39,859 nucleotides of DNA from Chloroflexi bacterium UBA4736 (GTDB taxonomy: Bacteria > Chloroflexota > Dormibacteria > Dormibacterales > Dormibacteraceae): NCBI GenBank assembly GCA_002404015.1, contig DHIW01000048.1, positions 1-39,859 on the forward strand, given 5' to 3'. This document shows positions 15,639 through 24,091 of this stretch, one piece after another (position 1 is the first letter of the stretch; each line of letters starts with the position of its first letter). Position numbers and translations under genes: made by a program. Below the pieces are notes generated by a model. That model had not been told where the DNA came from. It was given only the letters and a program-made list of their open reading frames with translations, and did not search any database.

Positions 15639-17456
15639 TCAGGCCTCCACCTTGAGGTGCTTGAAAAGGAAGTCGGAGATCAGGCGGTAGGCCTTGAGCT
15701 GGTTCGCCTGCTTCGTGAAGCCGTGGCCCTCGTCCTCGAACACGTGATACTCGACGTCGCTGCCGAGGCTTCGCAGTTTCTCGACCATCTGGTCGGACTC
15801 GGGCTTGACGACGCGGGGGTCCATGGCCCCCTGCAGCACTAGGAGCGGTGCCCGCACGTTCTCGACGTAAGTGATCGGCGAGCGCTCCATCAGGAAATCG
15901 GGCTCCTCATAGGGGTCGCCGACCCAGGCCTTCATCATCTCCCGCCAGAAGGGCGGGACCGCCTTCGCGAATGTGACCAGGTTGCTGGGTCCGACCACGT
16001 CCACGCCGCAGGCCCAGTACTGGGGCAGCCGCGTCATCGCCGAGAGTGAGGCGAATCCGCCGTACGAGCCGCCGTAAACCGCCAGCCGGTCGGGGTCCAC
16101 CCAGTCCAGCGAGCGCAGGTAGCCGGCGCAGGCCTCGATGTCTTTGAGATCGTCGCCGCCGAAGTCGCGGTGGATGAGCTTCTGGTAGCTCTTGCCGTAG
16201 CCGGAGCTGCCCCGGATGTTGGGGGCAAGAACGCCGACCCCGCGGCTCAGCAGGTACTGGAAGAAGGCGAACTCGGAGGAGTTGCCCGGCCGCTCCTGCG
16301 CCTCGGGGCCGCCGTGGATCGAGAGCAGCACCGGGGCCCGCCCGTTCGCACCTCGCGGCTGGTAGAGCCAGGCGGGGACCTGGCGGCCGTCAAAGGTCGG
16401 ATAGCGCACCAGCTCCGCGTCCACGAGGTCCGATTCCGGGATGCCACCCTGGAAGCTGTCGGTCAGCCTGGTCAGGGAGCCCGAATCCAGGTCGGCGACG
16501 TAGAGGTCGAAGGGCCTGGTCGCCGTGCCGACCACCGCCGCCGCCCGACGCCCGTCCCGCGAGAGCGAGAAGTGGAAGCAGTGGCCGCGCGGCATCTCAG
16601 GGAACGCAACGTCCTGCCCGCTGTTCAGGTCGCGGGCGTGGAAGGTCGAGATGCCGTCCTCGTTGACGACGAAGGCCAGCCGCCGGCGGTCGCCACTGAG
16701 GGCCGCGTGCTCGACGTCCCAGTCGCCCTTCCAGACGGTCTGGGTCTCGCCGCCATCCAGCGGCCGCAGGGCGAGCCATTGATTCTCGTGGTCGCGGTCG
16801 GTCAGGAGGTAAGCGCCGCGCCCATCGGCGCTGAAGCCGACGGCCCGGTTGACCTCCTCGCCCTGGTGCTCCGTCAGCAGCTGCCGCTCACCGCTCAACG
16901 TGTCGAGCGCGTACACGTCCTGGTCGGTGTTGCCGTGGCTGCGCCCGACCGCCAGCCGGCGCCCGTCCGGGTGCCAGGGACCGGGGCCCCAGTTGCCGTT
17001 GTCCTCGATCAGCGGCTGGATCTCACCGTCCTGGACATGTAGCAGGTAGATGCTCATGTCCGTGGGGCGCGTGGCGTTGCCCATGAAGGCCAGGCGATTG
17101 CCGTCCTCGTGAAGCGCCTCCGGCGGCGCCACATACTGGACGTCCGGGCGCTGCGTCATGTCGGCCGGCCGGCCGCCCTCGTGCGCCAGCCTGTTCAGCT
17201 GCCACTTCTCGTCGCCGTGGTGGTCCACGCCGAGGACGAAGCAGCTGGGTGTCCAGACGTGATGGCGCGCTGCGTCGTCGACGAATTCGGTCAGCTGGCG
17301 AGCGGCGCCGCCCTTGACCGGCTGGCGGTAGAGATTGAACTGGCCGGAGCCGTCGTGCGCATAGGAGACCTCGGTGCCATCCGGGGAGAACCCGACGTTG
17401 CCGTGCATGCTGAACCGGCTGACGGCGTAGAACTGCTCGAAGCTCGGCTTTCCCAA
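15639..17456 (-). CDS. S9 family peptidase (prolyl oligopeptidase/acylaminoacyl-peptidase type)
   Basis: Serine peptidase of 605 residues. The N-terminal ~350 residues are a beta-propeller with repeated strands such as VGFSPDGTEVSYAHDGSG and PWHPDGRRLAVGRS. The C-terminal alpha/beta hydrolase carries the nucleophile in YGGSYGGFASL (Ser464), the acid in LQGAMDPRV and the base in FEDEGHGF. It cleaves short peptides or N-acyl amino acids, probably in the cytoplasm, since no signal peptide is seen. The TTG start at 17456 is the first usable codon after the CoxG-like gene's stop (17468). Its end is followed directly, in the same frame, by the amidase. Confidence 0.92.
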   Translation of the reverse strand: MGKPSFEQFYAVSRFSMHGNVGFSPDGTEVSYAHDGSGQFNLYRQPVKGGAARQLTEFVDDAARHHVWTPSCFVLGVDHHGDEKWQLNRLAHEGGRPADMTQRPDVQYVAPPEALHEDGNRLAFMGNATRPTDMSIYLLHVQDGEIQPLIEDNGNWGPGPWHPDGRRLAVGRSHGNTDQDVYALDTLSGERQLLTEHQGEEVNRAVGFSADGRGAYLLTDRDHENQWLALRPLDGGETQTVWKGDWDVEHAALSGDRRRLAFVVNEDGISTFHARDLNSGQDVAFPEMPRGHCFHFSLSRDGRRAAAVVGTATRPFDLYVADLDSGSLTRLTDSFQGGIPESDLVDAELVRYPTFDGRQVPAWLYQPRGANGRAPVLLSIHGGPEAQERPGNSSEFAFFQYLLSRGVGVLAPNIRGSSGYGKSYQKLIHRDFGGDDLKDIEACAGYLRSLDWVDPDRLAVYGGSYGGFASLSAMTRLPQYWACGVDVVGPSNLVTFAKAVPPFWREMMKAWVGDPYEEPDFLMERSPITYVENVRAPLLVLQGAMDPRVVKPESDQMVEKLRSLGSDVEYHVFEDEGHGFTKQANQLKAYRLISDFLFKHLKVEA

Positions 17457-17467
17457 CGAGTGTCCCG

Positions 17468-18112
17468 CTAGCTTCGGCTGCCGAAGAGCCGCCGAATCCG
17501 GTCCCAGAGGATCGAGAAGAAGAGCGAGAGTGCATTGACCGGCTTGGCCTGGGGCACCTCGCGCACGGGGGTGGCCGCGGCGGCCATCGGCGCGCCGCCG
17601 ACCTCGGCGGCCTCAGCCGGCCGGGCGCCAGCCTCTGCCAGCTCGGCCTCTGCCGGGGCCACGTCCGGCTCTTCCAGCGTGGCCTTGATGCAGTCCGCCA
17701 TCTGGCCGACCAGGCGCTTGGACACGTCCTCCATCACGCCCCGGCCGAAGTTGGCGACGCGGCCGGCCACCGTGAAGTCGGTGGCGATCCTGACCGTCGA
17801 GCCGCTGTCCGCCTCGAGGACGGACATGAGCGCCTTGGCTCGCGCCGAGCCGGGGCCCGTCGTCTCGCGGCCGTCGGCCTCCAGCGTCGCGGTGCGGGCG
17901 GCCGCGTCGCGCTCAGCGATGCGCGCGGTGCCGTTGTAGGCGACCGTGATGGGGCCGACCTTGATCTTGACCTTGCCCTTGAACGTGTCCGGGTCGACAA
18001 CCTCCGAGAGCTCGGCGCCCGGCATGCACTTCACGACGCGGTTCACGTCCAGGAGGAAGGCGAACACCTTCTCGGGCGCGGCGGCGACGGCGAACTCGTT
18101 CTCTATCTGCAT
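17468..18112 (-). CDS. CoxG-like SRPBCC protein (carbon monoxide dehydrogenase subunit G family)
   Basis: 214 residues. The first ~150 form the START/SRPBCC helix-grip fold of the CoxG family (FAVAAAPEKVFAFLLDVNRVVKCMPGAEL and FKGKVKIKVGPITVAYNG). An Ala/Glu/Pro-rich linker and a C-terminal NALSLFFSILWDRIRRLFG follow; the latter could anchor the protein to the membrane. In Oligotropha, CoxG helps recruit CO dehydrogenase to the cytoplasmic membrane. Here the gene is divergent from the coxS-like gene across 163 bases, so it probably belongs to the same system. The ATG start at 18112 has a TATATT about 14 bases upstream but no clear -35. Confidence 0.88.
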   Translation of the reverse strand: MQIENEFAVAAAPEKVFAFLLDVNRVVKCMPGAELSEVVDPDTFKGKVKIKVGPITVAYNGTARIAERDAAARTATLEADGRETTGPGSARAKALMSVLEADSGSTVRIATDFTVAGRVANFGRGVMEDVSKRLVGQMADCIKATLEEPDVAPAEAELAEAGARPAEAAEVGGAPMAAAATPVREVPQAKPVNALSLFFSILWDRIRRLFGSRS

Positions 18113-18187
18113 GTCTCTGTATCACGAATATACTTGGCTGGCTTTCTAGGGGTTGGTCCGTCGTGTTGGGGGGTGTGCCCATTTTCC

Positions 18188-18204
18188 GTTCGAGCGCCAC
18201 GAAC
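18188..18204. promoter_or_regulatory. Inverted repeat in the coxG-coxS divergent control region
   Basis: GTTCG (18188-18192) and CGAAC (18200-18204) form a 5-bp inverted repeat with a 7-base spacer. It sits mid-way in the 163-base gap between the CoxG-like gene and the molybdenum hydroxylase operon. It is a candidate operator for a dimeric regulator of both; no regulator gene is adjacent. I found no convincing -35/-10 pair in the gap. Confidence 0.3.
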
Positions 18205-18275
18205 GTGAGCCCTGGTGACAAGGCTCTTCTACGGACTCGGTTTTCGACTGTTCATCTGAGCCAGGGAGGTTCCGT

Positions 18276-18803
18276 ATGAAGCAAAAGGTTTCGACGACCG
18301 TGAACGGCCAGCGCCGGGAGGACGAGGTCGAGCCGCGACTCCTCCTCGTGCACTATCTGCGAGACGTGGCCGGTCTGACCGGGACGCACGTCGGGTGTGA
18401 CACGAGCCAGTGCGGCGCCTGCACCATCCATGTGGACGGCAAGGCCGTGAAGAGCTGCACCATGTTCGCGGTCCAGGCCGAAGGCAGGGACCTGAAGACG
18501 ATCGAGGGCATGGCCGCCGCCGACGGCACCCTGCACCCGATCCAGGAAGCCTTCTGGAACGAGCACGGCCTTCAGTGCGGCTACTGCACACCCGGGTTCA
18601 TCATGGCGGCGGCCTACCTCCTGGACCAGAACCCCAGCCCCAGCGAGGATGAGATCCGAAAGGGCCTCGAGGGCAACCTCTGCCGCTGTACCGGCTACGT
18701 GAACATCGTCAAGGCGGTCAAGACGGCGTCCCAGACGATGGGCACCGGCCAGGGCGCACGCACGGGGCAGAGCGCCCCTGCCGCCACCACCAGCGGGGAG
18801 TAG
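18276..18803 (+). CDS. Molybdenum hydroxylase small subunit, two [2Fe-2S] clusters (CoxS-like)
   Basis: Iron-sulphur subunit of 175 residues; passes electrons from the molybdenum centre to FAD. The plant-ferredoxin-type cluster is bound by Cys41, 46, 49 and 61 ([10 protein letters not shown]...SC), and the second by Cys101, 104, 136 and 138 (CGYC and CRC). The C-terminal ~25 residues are a Gly/Ala/Thr/Ser-rich tail ([19 protein letters not shown]), longer than usual. GGGAGG stands six bases before ATG 18276. It is the first gene of an S-L-M operon, an order typical of form II CO-dehydrogenase-like enzymes. Confidence 0.95.
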   Translation: MKQKVSTTVNGQRREDEVEPRLLLVHYLRDVAGLTGTHVGCDTSQCGACTIHVDGKAVKSCTMFAVQAEGRDLKTIEGMAAADGTLHPIQEAFWNEHGLQCGYCTPGFIMAAAYLLDQNPSPSEDEIRKGLEGNLCRCTGYVNIVKAVKTASQTMGTGQGARTGQSAPAATTSGE

Positions 18804-18807
18804 AGAG

Positions 18808-21150
18808 ATGGCGATCACCCAGATGATCGGCGCCAAGATCCACCGCCGCGAGGATCCCCGTCTCGTCAGCGGCCAGGGCCGCTATGTGGACGACTTCGTT
18901 CGCCCTGGCACCGTGCACATGGCGATCGTGCGCAGCCCTTACGCGCACGCCAAGGTCCTCTCGATCGACGTCACCGAGGCCACCAAGGCGCCCGGCGTCG
19001 TGGCGGTCCTGACGGCCAAGGACTTCGAGGCTGTGCTGGCCGGCACGCACCCGGTGGCGCCCGCGTTCGTGGCCGAGAAGAAGACCGTGCCGGAGCGATT
19101 CCCGATCGCCAAGTCGGAGGTGTGCTTCCAGGGCGAGCCGGTGGCCGTCGTGGTTGCCGAGACCAAAGCCCAGGCGGCCGACTCGGCGCAGCTGATCGAC
19201 GTCAGCTACGAGCAGCTGCCGGCGGTGATGGACCTCGAGGAGGCGATGGCACCGGGCTCGCCCAAGGTCCACCTCGACCTGGCCGACAACGTGGCCTGGG
19301 ACCTCGAGTACAGCCCGACCGACGAGGCCGTCTTCGCGGCGGCGGAGGTCCGGGTCAAGCAGCGCATCCTCCAGCAGCGTCTGGCCCCGACCCCGATGGA
19401 GACGCGGGGCGTGATGGCCGAGTTCCTGCGCGGCGACCAGACCCTCACGATCTGGATCTCGAGCCAGAACCCACACCTGCTCCGGCTCTGGGTGGGCGGC
19501 TCGATGGGGCTGGCGGAGAACCGCGTGCGCGTCATCTCTCCGGACGTGGGCGGCGGGTTCGGCAGCAAGATCTGCCCCTACCCCGAGGACTACCTGGTCC
19601 CCGCGGCGGCCAGGCTTCTCAACCGGCCGGTGAAATGGATCGAGTCCCGAACGGAGAGCATCCAGACCACCACGCACGGTCGCGGCCAGATCTTCGACGT
19701 CGAGCTGGCCGGCAACCGCGACGGCAAGCTGCTCGCAATGAAGGTTGTTCAGTACCTCGACGCCGGCGCCTACGTGGGCACGTTCGGGGCCTTCCAGCCC
19801 TGCGCCTGCCTGGTCGCCAACGGCGCCTACGACATCAAGCACGTGGCGACCCGTACGGTCGGCGTGCTGACGAACAAGGTGCCCACCGACCCCTACCGGG
19901 GAGCCGGCCGGCCCGAGGCCACGCACGCGATCGAGCGCATCGTGGACCTCTTCGCCGACGAGATCGGCATGGACAAGGCCGCGATCCGGCGTAAGAACTT
20001 CATCACGGAGTTCCCCTACACGAGCCCGTTCGCGCTGGTGTACGACTCCGGCAACTACGAGGGCTCGCTGGCCAAGGCCCTGGAGATCGCGGGCTACGAC
20101 CAGGTGAGGCAGGAGCAGGCGGCGGCGCTCCAGAAGGGCCGCTACATCGGCATCGGCATCTCCACCTGGATCGAGCTCTGCGGCTTCGGTCCCAGCGCGG
20201 CGACCGCGGGCGCGACAGGCGGCCTGGCGCTCGTCGAGTCGGCGCAGGTCAGGGTCTTCCCCACCGGCACGGTGGCGGCCTACGTCGGGACGCACTCGCA
20301 CGGCCAGGGCCACGACACCACGTTCGCTCAGATCCTGGCCGACACTCTCGGCGTGCCCTATGACGCGATCGAGATGCACCACGGCGACACCAACGAGGGC
20401 ACCGCCTTCGGCTTCGGCACGTACGGCAGCCGCTCGCTCGCCGTGGGCGGGATGGCGCTTCGCGTGGCCGGCCAGAAGGTGGTCGAGAAGGCCAAGAAGC
20501 TGGCGGCGCACATCCTCGAGGCGGCCGAGGAGGACGTCGAGTTCGACCAGGGCCGCTTCTACGTGAAAGGCAGCCCGGACCGGGCCAAGGCCTTCGGCGA
20601 GATCGCCTTCGCGGCCTATGGGATGGGCCTGCCGGAGGGCATGGAGCAGGGGCTCGAGGCGGTGTCCTACTACGACCCGTCGAACCTGGTCTGGCCGTTC
20701 GGGGCCCACATCTGCATCGTCGAGGTCGACCCCGAGACGGGCAGCGTGGACCTGATCAAGTACGTCGCGGTCGACGACTGCGGCAACGTCATCAACCCGA
20801 TGATCGTGGAGGGCCAGCTCCACGGCGGCATCGTCCAGGGCATCGCCCAGGCGCTGTTCGAAGAGGTCATCTACGGCGACGACGGGCAGCTCAAGACGGG
20901 CACCCTTCTCGACTACAGCGTGCCGACGGCGAACGAGATCCCGCCCATCTGGCTCGACAGCACGGTCACGCCCAGCCCCACCAACGAGCTCGGGGTGAAG
21001 GGCATCGGCGAGGCGGGGACGATCGCGTCCAGCATCGCCGTCATCAACGCGGTCTGCGACGCACTCAAGCCATTGGGCATCAAGCACGTGGACATGCCGG
21101 CCAGCCCAGACCGGCTCTGGAAGCAGATTCAGGAGGCCCGCAAGTCATGA
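18808..21150 (+). CDS. Molybdopterin-binding large subunit, form II CoxL-like hydroxylase
   Basis: Catalytic subunit of 780 residues of the xanthine oxidase family, holding the molybdopterin-cytosine-dinucleotide cofactor. Domains run from an N-terminal a/b hammerhead (GAKIHRREDPRLVSGQGRYVDD) to the Mo-binding region. The active-site loop at residues 362-368 is PYRGAGR. True CO dehydrogenase (form I) has AYRCSFR with a catalytic cysteine and form II has AYRGAGR, so this is form II with Pro for Ala. The catalytic glutamate is Glu735 in GVKGIGEAGT. CO oxidation is therefore not established; another small aromatic or heterocyclic substrate is as likely. GGGGAG precedes the ATG. Its stop overlaps the FAD-subunit start as ATGA. 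Confidence 0.94.
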   Translation: MAITQMIGAKIHRREDPRLVSGQGRYVDDFVRPGTVHMAIVRSPYAHAKVLSIDVTEATKAPGVVAVLTAKDFEAVLAGTHPVAPAFVAEKKTVPERFPIAKSEVCFQGEPVAVVVAETKAQAADSAQLIDVSYEQLPAVMDLEEAMAPGSPKVHLDLADNVAWDLEYSPTDEAVFAAAEVRVKQRILQQRLAPTPMETRGVMAEFLRGDQTLTIWISSQNPHLLRLWVGGSMGLAENRVRVISPDVGGGFGSKICPYPEDYLVPAAARLLNRPVKWIESRTESIQTTTHGRGQIFDVELAGNRDGKLLAMKVVQYLDAGAYVGTFGAFQPCACLVANGAYDIKHVATRTVGVLTNKVPTDPYRGAGRPEATHAIERIVDLFADEIGMDKAAIRRKNFITEFPYTSPFALVYDSGNYEGSLAKALEIAGYDQVRQEQAAALQKGRYIGIGISTWIELCGFGPSAATAGATGGLALVESAQVRVFPTGTVAAYVGTHSHGQGHDTTFAQILADTLGVPYDAIEMHHGDTNEGTAFGFGTYGSRSLAVGGMALRVAGQKVVEKAKKLAAHILEAAEEDVEFDQGRFYVKGSPDRAKAFGEIAFAAYGMGLPEGMEQGLEAVSYYDPSNLVWPFGAHICIVEVDPETGSVDLIKYVAVDDCGNVINPMIVEGQLHGGIVQGIAQALFEEVIYGDDGQLKTGTLLDYSVPTANEIPPIWLDSTVTPSPTNELGVKGIGEAGTIASSIAVINAVCDALKPLGIKHVDMPASPDRLWKQIQEARKS

Positions 21151-21956
21151 TCCCTGCCGCATTCGAATACGCGCGGGCGGGCTCCGTGCAGGAGGCCGCC
21201 GAACTGCTCGGCAAGTACGGCGAGGACGCCAAGGTACTGGCGGGCGGCCACAGCCTCATCCCCCTGATGCGGCTCCGCCTGGCGCAGCCGTCGGCGTTGA
21301 TCGACGTCAACTCGATCAAGGAGCTGAACTACATCCACGCCGAGGGCGGCAAGCTCCGGGTCGGGGCGCTGACCCGGCACGTCGAGATCCAGAACTCCGA
21401 CACGGTGAAGCAGAACCTGCCGATGTTGGCCGAGATCGCCAACGAGGTGGGCGACAACCAGGTCCGCAACATGGGCACGATCGGCGGCGTCGTCGCGCAC
21501 GCCGACTCGGCGGGGGACTACCCCACGCTGGCGCTCATGCTGGACGCCGAGATCGTCACCAACACCCGGCGCATCGCGGCCAAGGACTTCTTCCAGGACC
21601 TCTTCACGACCCCCCTGGAGGCCAATGAGCTGGTCTGCGAGGTGGTCTTCCCGGTCGCCAGCGGCGCCCACAAGTACATCAAGTTCCGGCGCCGCCTGTT
21701 CGACTGGGCGATCGTCGCGGCCGCTGCCCAGCAGGTGAACGGCGGCTGGCGCATCGGCCTGACAAACGTGGGCCCGACGCCGGTCCGCGCGACGGCGGTC
21801 GAGCAGGCCCTGGCTTCGGGCTCCTCGCCGGAGGAGGCGGCCGAGCACGCATCCGACGGCCTCAGCCCGAGCGGCGACATCCGGGCCACCCCCGAGTACA
21901 AGAAGCACCTCGCCCGAGTCCTGACGAAGCGAGCGATCCAGCAGGCCCAGGCTTAG
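21147..21956 (+). CDS. Molybdenum hydroxylase FAD-binding medium subunit (CoxM-like)
   Basis: Flavin subunit of 269 residues; takes electrons from the 2Fe-2S clusters and passes them to the acceptor. The FAD-binding AGGHSLIPLMRLRLAQP (from residue 32) and NMGTIGGVVAHADSAGDYPT are family hallmarks. The C-terminal CO_deh_flav_C domain follows (YIKFRRRLFDWAIVAAAA). The ATG start overlaps the large-subunit stop by four bases, so the S, L and M genes are translated in step. A strong hairpin (21964-21990) follows its stop. Confidence 0.95.
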   Translation: MIPAAFEYARAGSVQEAAELLGKYGEDAKVLAGGHSLIPLMRLRLAQPSALIDVNSIKELNYIHAEGGKLRVGALTRHVEIQNSDTVKQNLPMLAEIANEVGDNQVRNMGTIGGVVAHADSAGDYPTLALMLDAEIVTNTRRIAAKDFFQDLFTTPLEANELVCEVVFPVASGAHKYIKFRRRLFDWAIVAAAAQQVNGGWRIGLTNVGPTPVRATAVEQALASGSSPEEAAEHASDGLSPSGDIRATPEYKKHLARVLTKRAIQQAQA

Positions 21957-21963
21957 GCGCACC

Positions 21964-21990
21964 GCCCGCCCGGCGTTTGGCCGGGCGGGC
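21964..21990 (+). terminator. GC-rich hairpin between the structural and maturation genes of the Mo hydroxylase operon
   Basis: A perfect 11-bp stem (21964-21974 with 21980-21990) and a five-base loop GTTTG lie eight bases after the CoxM-like stop and 31 bases before the MoxR start. No T-tract follows (CGGTAACC), so it may be a partial terminator or an RNA stability element that lowers maturation-gene expression relative to the structural genes. Confidence 0.55.
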
Positions 21991-22021
21991 CGGTAACCGC
22001 TTCCGATTAGGCTTAACGAAC

Positions 22022-22927
22022 ATGACGGAAGTGGCTTCGCCGCGCGTGCCGGCCAGCATCGACGAGGTCCTCGAGCGCCTGGGCGAGCGCCGCTACATCG
22101 GTGACCGCGCCCTGGCGACCTCCATCTTCCTGGCCCTCAAGCTGGCCAAGCCGCTCTTCATCGAGGGCGAGGCGGGCGTCGGCAAGACCGAGGCGGCCAA
22201 GGTCATGGCCGACGTCCTGGGCGCCCGCCTGATCCGCCTGCAGTGCTACGAGGGCATCGACATCGCCCACGCGGTGTACGAGTGGAACTACCCTCGCCAG
22301 CTCCTTCACATCCGGCTCCTCAACGAGACCGCCGACCGCAGGGTGGCCGAGCAGGAGATCTTCAGCCACGAGTTCCTGCTCCGCCGGCCCCTGCTGGACG
22401 CCATCGACAACGACGACCCCGTGCCCCCGGTCCTGCTGATCGACGAGATCGACCGCTCGGACGAGGAGTTCGAGGCCTTCCTGCTCGAGGTGCTGAGCGA
22501 CTTCCAGATCAGCATCCCCGAGCTGGGCACGATCACGGCCCAGCGGCCGCCGTTCGTGGTCATCACGTCCAACCGCACGCGCGAGGTCCACGACGCGCTG
22601 AAGCGGCGCTGCCTGTACCACTGGATCGACTACCCGGGCCTGGAGAAGGAGATCGCGATCGTGCGCGCCCGCGCTCCCGAGGCGGCCGAGCAGCTGGCGC
22701 GCGAGGTCACCGCCCTAGTGCACGGGCTGCGCGAGATGGACCTCTACAAGGTCCCGGGCGTGGCAGAGACGCTCGACTGGGCCCGCTCGCTGGCCGTGCT
22801 CGGAGCCACCCGCCTGGACGCCGGCCTGGTGGACGCGACGCTGGGGGCCGCGCTCAAGTATCAGGAGGACTTGGAGCGGGCCCGGGAGTCCATCCCCGCG
22901 CTGGTCGAAAAAGCGAGAGGTGGCTGA
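22022..22927 (+). CDS. MoxR-family AAA ATPase (CoxD-like)
   Basis: AAA+ ATPase of 301 residues. Walker A GEAGVGKT spans residues 49-56, Walker B is VLLIDEIDRSDEEFE, and the sensor region VVITSNRTREVHDALKRRCLYHWIDYP is typical of MoxR proteins. In CO dehydrogenase clusters CoxD works as a chaperone that helps mature the molybdenum-copper active site, together with a VWA partner. The VWA gene follows immediately and overlaps by 8 bases. I start at ATG 22022; an upstream in-frame GTG/ATG would begin inside the hairpin. Expected in the cytoplasm. Confidence 0.92.
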   Translation: MTEVASPRVPASIDEVLERLGERRYIGDRALATSIFLALKLAKPLFIEGEAGVGKTEAAKVMADVLGARLIRLQCYEGIDIAHAVYEWNYPRQLLHIRLLNETADRRVAEQEIFSHEFLLRRPLLDAIDNDDPVPPVLLIDEIDRSDEEFEAFLLEVLSDFQISIPELGTITAQRPPFVVITSNRTREVHDALKRRCLYHWIDYPGLEKEIAIVRARAPEAAEQLAREVTALVHGLREMDLYKVPGVAETLDWARSLAVLGATRLDAGLVDATLGAALKYQEDLERARESIPALVEKARGG

Positions 22928-24089
22928 CAGCCGCCCCGACCTGCTGCCCCGCCTGGCGGGATTCGCCCGCCTGCTCCATGACGCGGGCCTGGACGCCGGC
23001 CCTGGCCGCCTGACCGACGCCACCCGGGCCCTGGGCCAGCTCGACCTCCGCAACCAGGCCGACTTCCGCAACGGCCTCCGGGCGGTCTTCGTCAGCAGGA
23101 AGGAAGAGCTCCCGGTCTTCGAGGCCGCCTTCGACATCTTCTGGGCGCCGCCCGACCCCCGCGCCGTGGCGGGCCAGGTCCCCGGGCGCAGCCGGCCGCT
23201 GCCGATGGACCCCCAGCGGGCCAAGGCCTGGCTGGACGCCCTGGGCCTCAACCGCTCCCAGATGAAGCGCGAGCAGGAGGGCGAGGGGGTGCCCCCGACC
23301 AGCTCGGGCTACAGCGCCGAGGAGCTGCTGCGGCGCAAGGACTTCGAGGACATGAGCTGGGAGGAGACCGAGCAGGTGAGGCGGCTGCTCCAGCAGGCGC
23401 CCTGGCGGATCGCCGAGCGCCGCACCCGCCGGCTCCGGCCGGCCAAGTCCGGCCGAATCGACCTCCGGCGGACGGCGCAGCAGTCGATCCGCTCCAGCGG
23501 CGAGCTGGTCCGCCTCCTGCACCGCCAGCAGCGAGTGCGGCGCCGTCCGCTCGTCCTCCTCTGCGACGTCAGCGGCTCCATGGAGCGCTACTCGCGGCTG
23601 CTGCTTATCTTCGCCCACGCGATCGCGCGGCGGGAGGACGTGGAGACCTTCGTCTTCTCAACCCGGCTCACCCGGATCACGCGCCTGCTCCGCCAGCGCG
23701 ACCTCGACCGCGCGCTGGCCGGGGTGGGGAAGAGCGTCCACGACTTCAGCGGCGGCACGCGGATCGGCCAGGCCATCGCCGAGTTCAACCGCAAGTGGGC
23801 ACGCCGCGTGCTGGGCCACGGGGCCGTGGTGATCGTGGTCAGCGACGGCTGGGATCGCGGCGACCCCCAGCAGCTCGAGCACGAGCTGGAGCGCCTGCGC
23901 CGCTCCTCCCACCGCTTGATCTGGCTCAATCCCCTGCTCGGGTCGAAGGGCTACGAGCCGCTGACGCGGGGGATGGCGGCCGCCCTGCCGCACACCGACG
24001 ACTTCCTGGCGGCCCACAATGTGCAGGCCCTGGATGAATTGGGAAGGCTGCTGGCCGGTTTGGATAAGCGGAGGCCGGCTAGAAAGTAG
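22920..24089 (+). CDS. VWA domain-containing protein (CoxE-like)
   Basis: 389 residues. The first ~200 are basic and helical, with PWRIAERRTRRLRPAKSGRIDLR before the von Willebrand A domain. The metal-ion adhesion site is seen as LVLLCDVSGSME (residues 211-222), then a conserved threonine in FSGGTRIGQAI and an acidic VIVVSDGWDRGDP. MoxR plus VWA pairs act as chaperone modules in enzyme maturation; here they serve the Mo hydroxylase. The start is GTG 22920, overlapping the MoxR gene. The XdhC-type gene begins two bases after its stop. Confidence 0.92.
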   Translation: MADSRPDLLPRLAGFARLLHDAGLDAGPGRLTDATRALGQLDLRNQADFRNGLRAVFVSRKEELPVFEAAFDIFWAPPDPRAVAGQVPGRSRPLPMDPQRAKAWLDALGLNRSQMKREQEGEGVPPTSSGYSAEELLRRKDFEDMSWEETEQVRRLLQQAPWRIAERRTRRLRPAKSGRIDLRRTAQQSIRSSGELVRLLHRQQRVRRRPLVLLCDVSGSMERYSRLLLIFAHAIARREDVETFVFSTRLTRITRLLRQRDLDRALAGVGKSVHDFSGGTRIGQAIAEFNRKWARRVLGHGAVVIVVSDGWDRGDPQQLEHELERLRRSSHRLIWLNPLLGSKGYEPLTRGMAAALPHTDDFLAAHNVQALDELGRLLAGLDKRRPARK

Positions 24090-24091
24090 AT

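Noticed and set aside
15639..15641. TGA recoded as an amino acid to fuse the S9 peptidase and amidase
   Set aside because: TGA is used as a stop at many coupled junctions in this window, and the peptidase is complete at this point. Readthrough remains only a remote option.
18718..21087. A 789-codon minus-strand open frame opposite the CoxL-like gene
   Set aside because: Composition is Val/Asp/Arg/His repeats typical of the antisense of GC-rich coding sequence; the plus-strand protein is unambiguous.
18808..21150. Calling the enzyme a carbon monoxide dehydrogenase
   Set aside because: The loop is PYRGAGR, not AYRCSFR, so the catalytic cysteine of form I enzymes is absent. Gene order and accessory genes alone do not prove CO oxidation.
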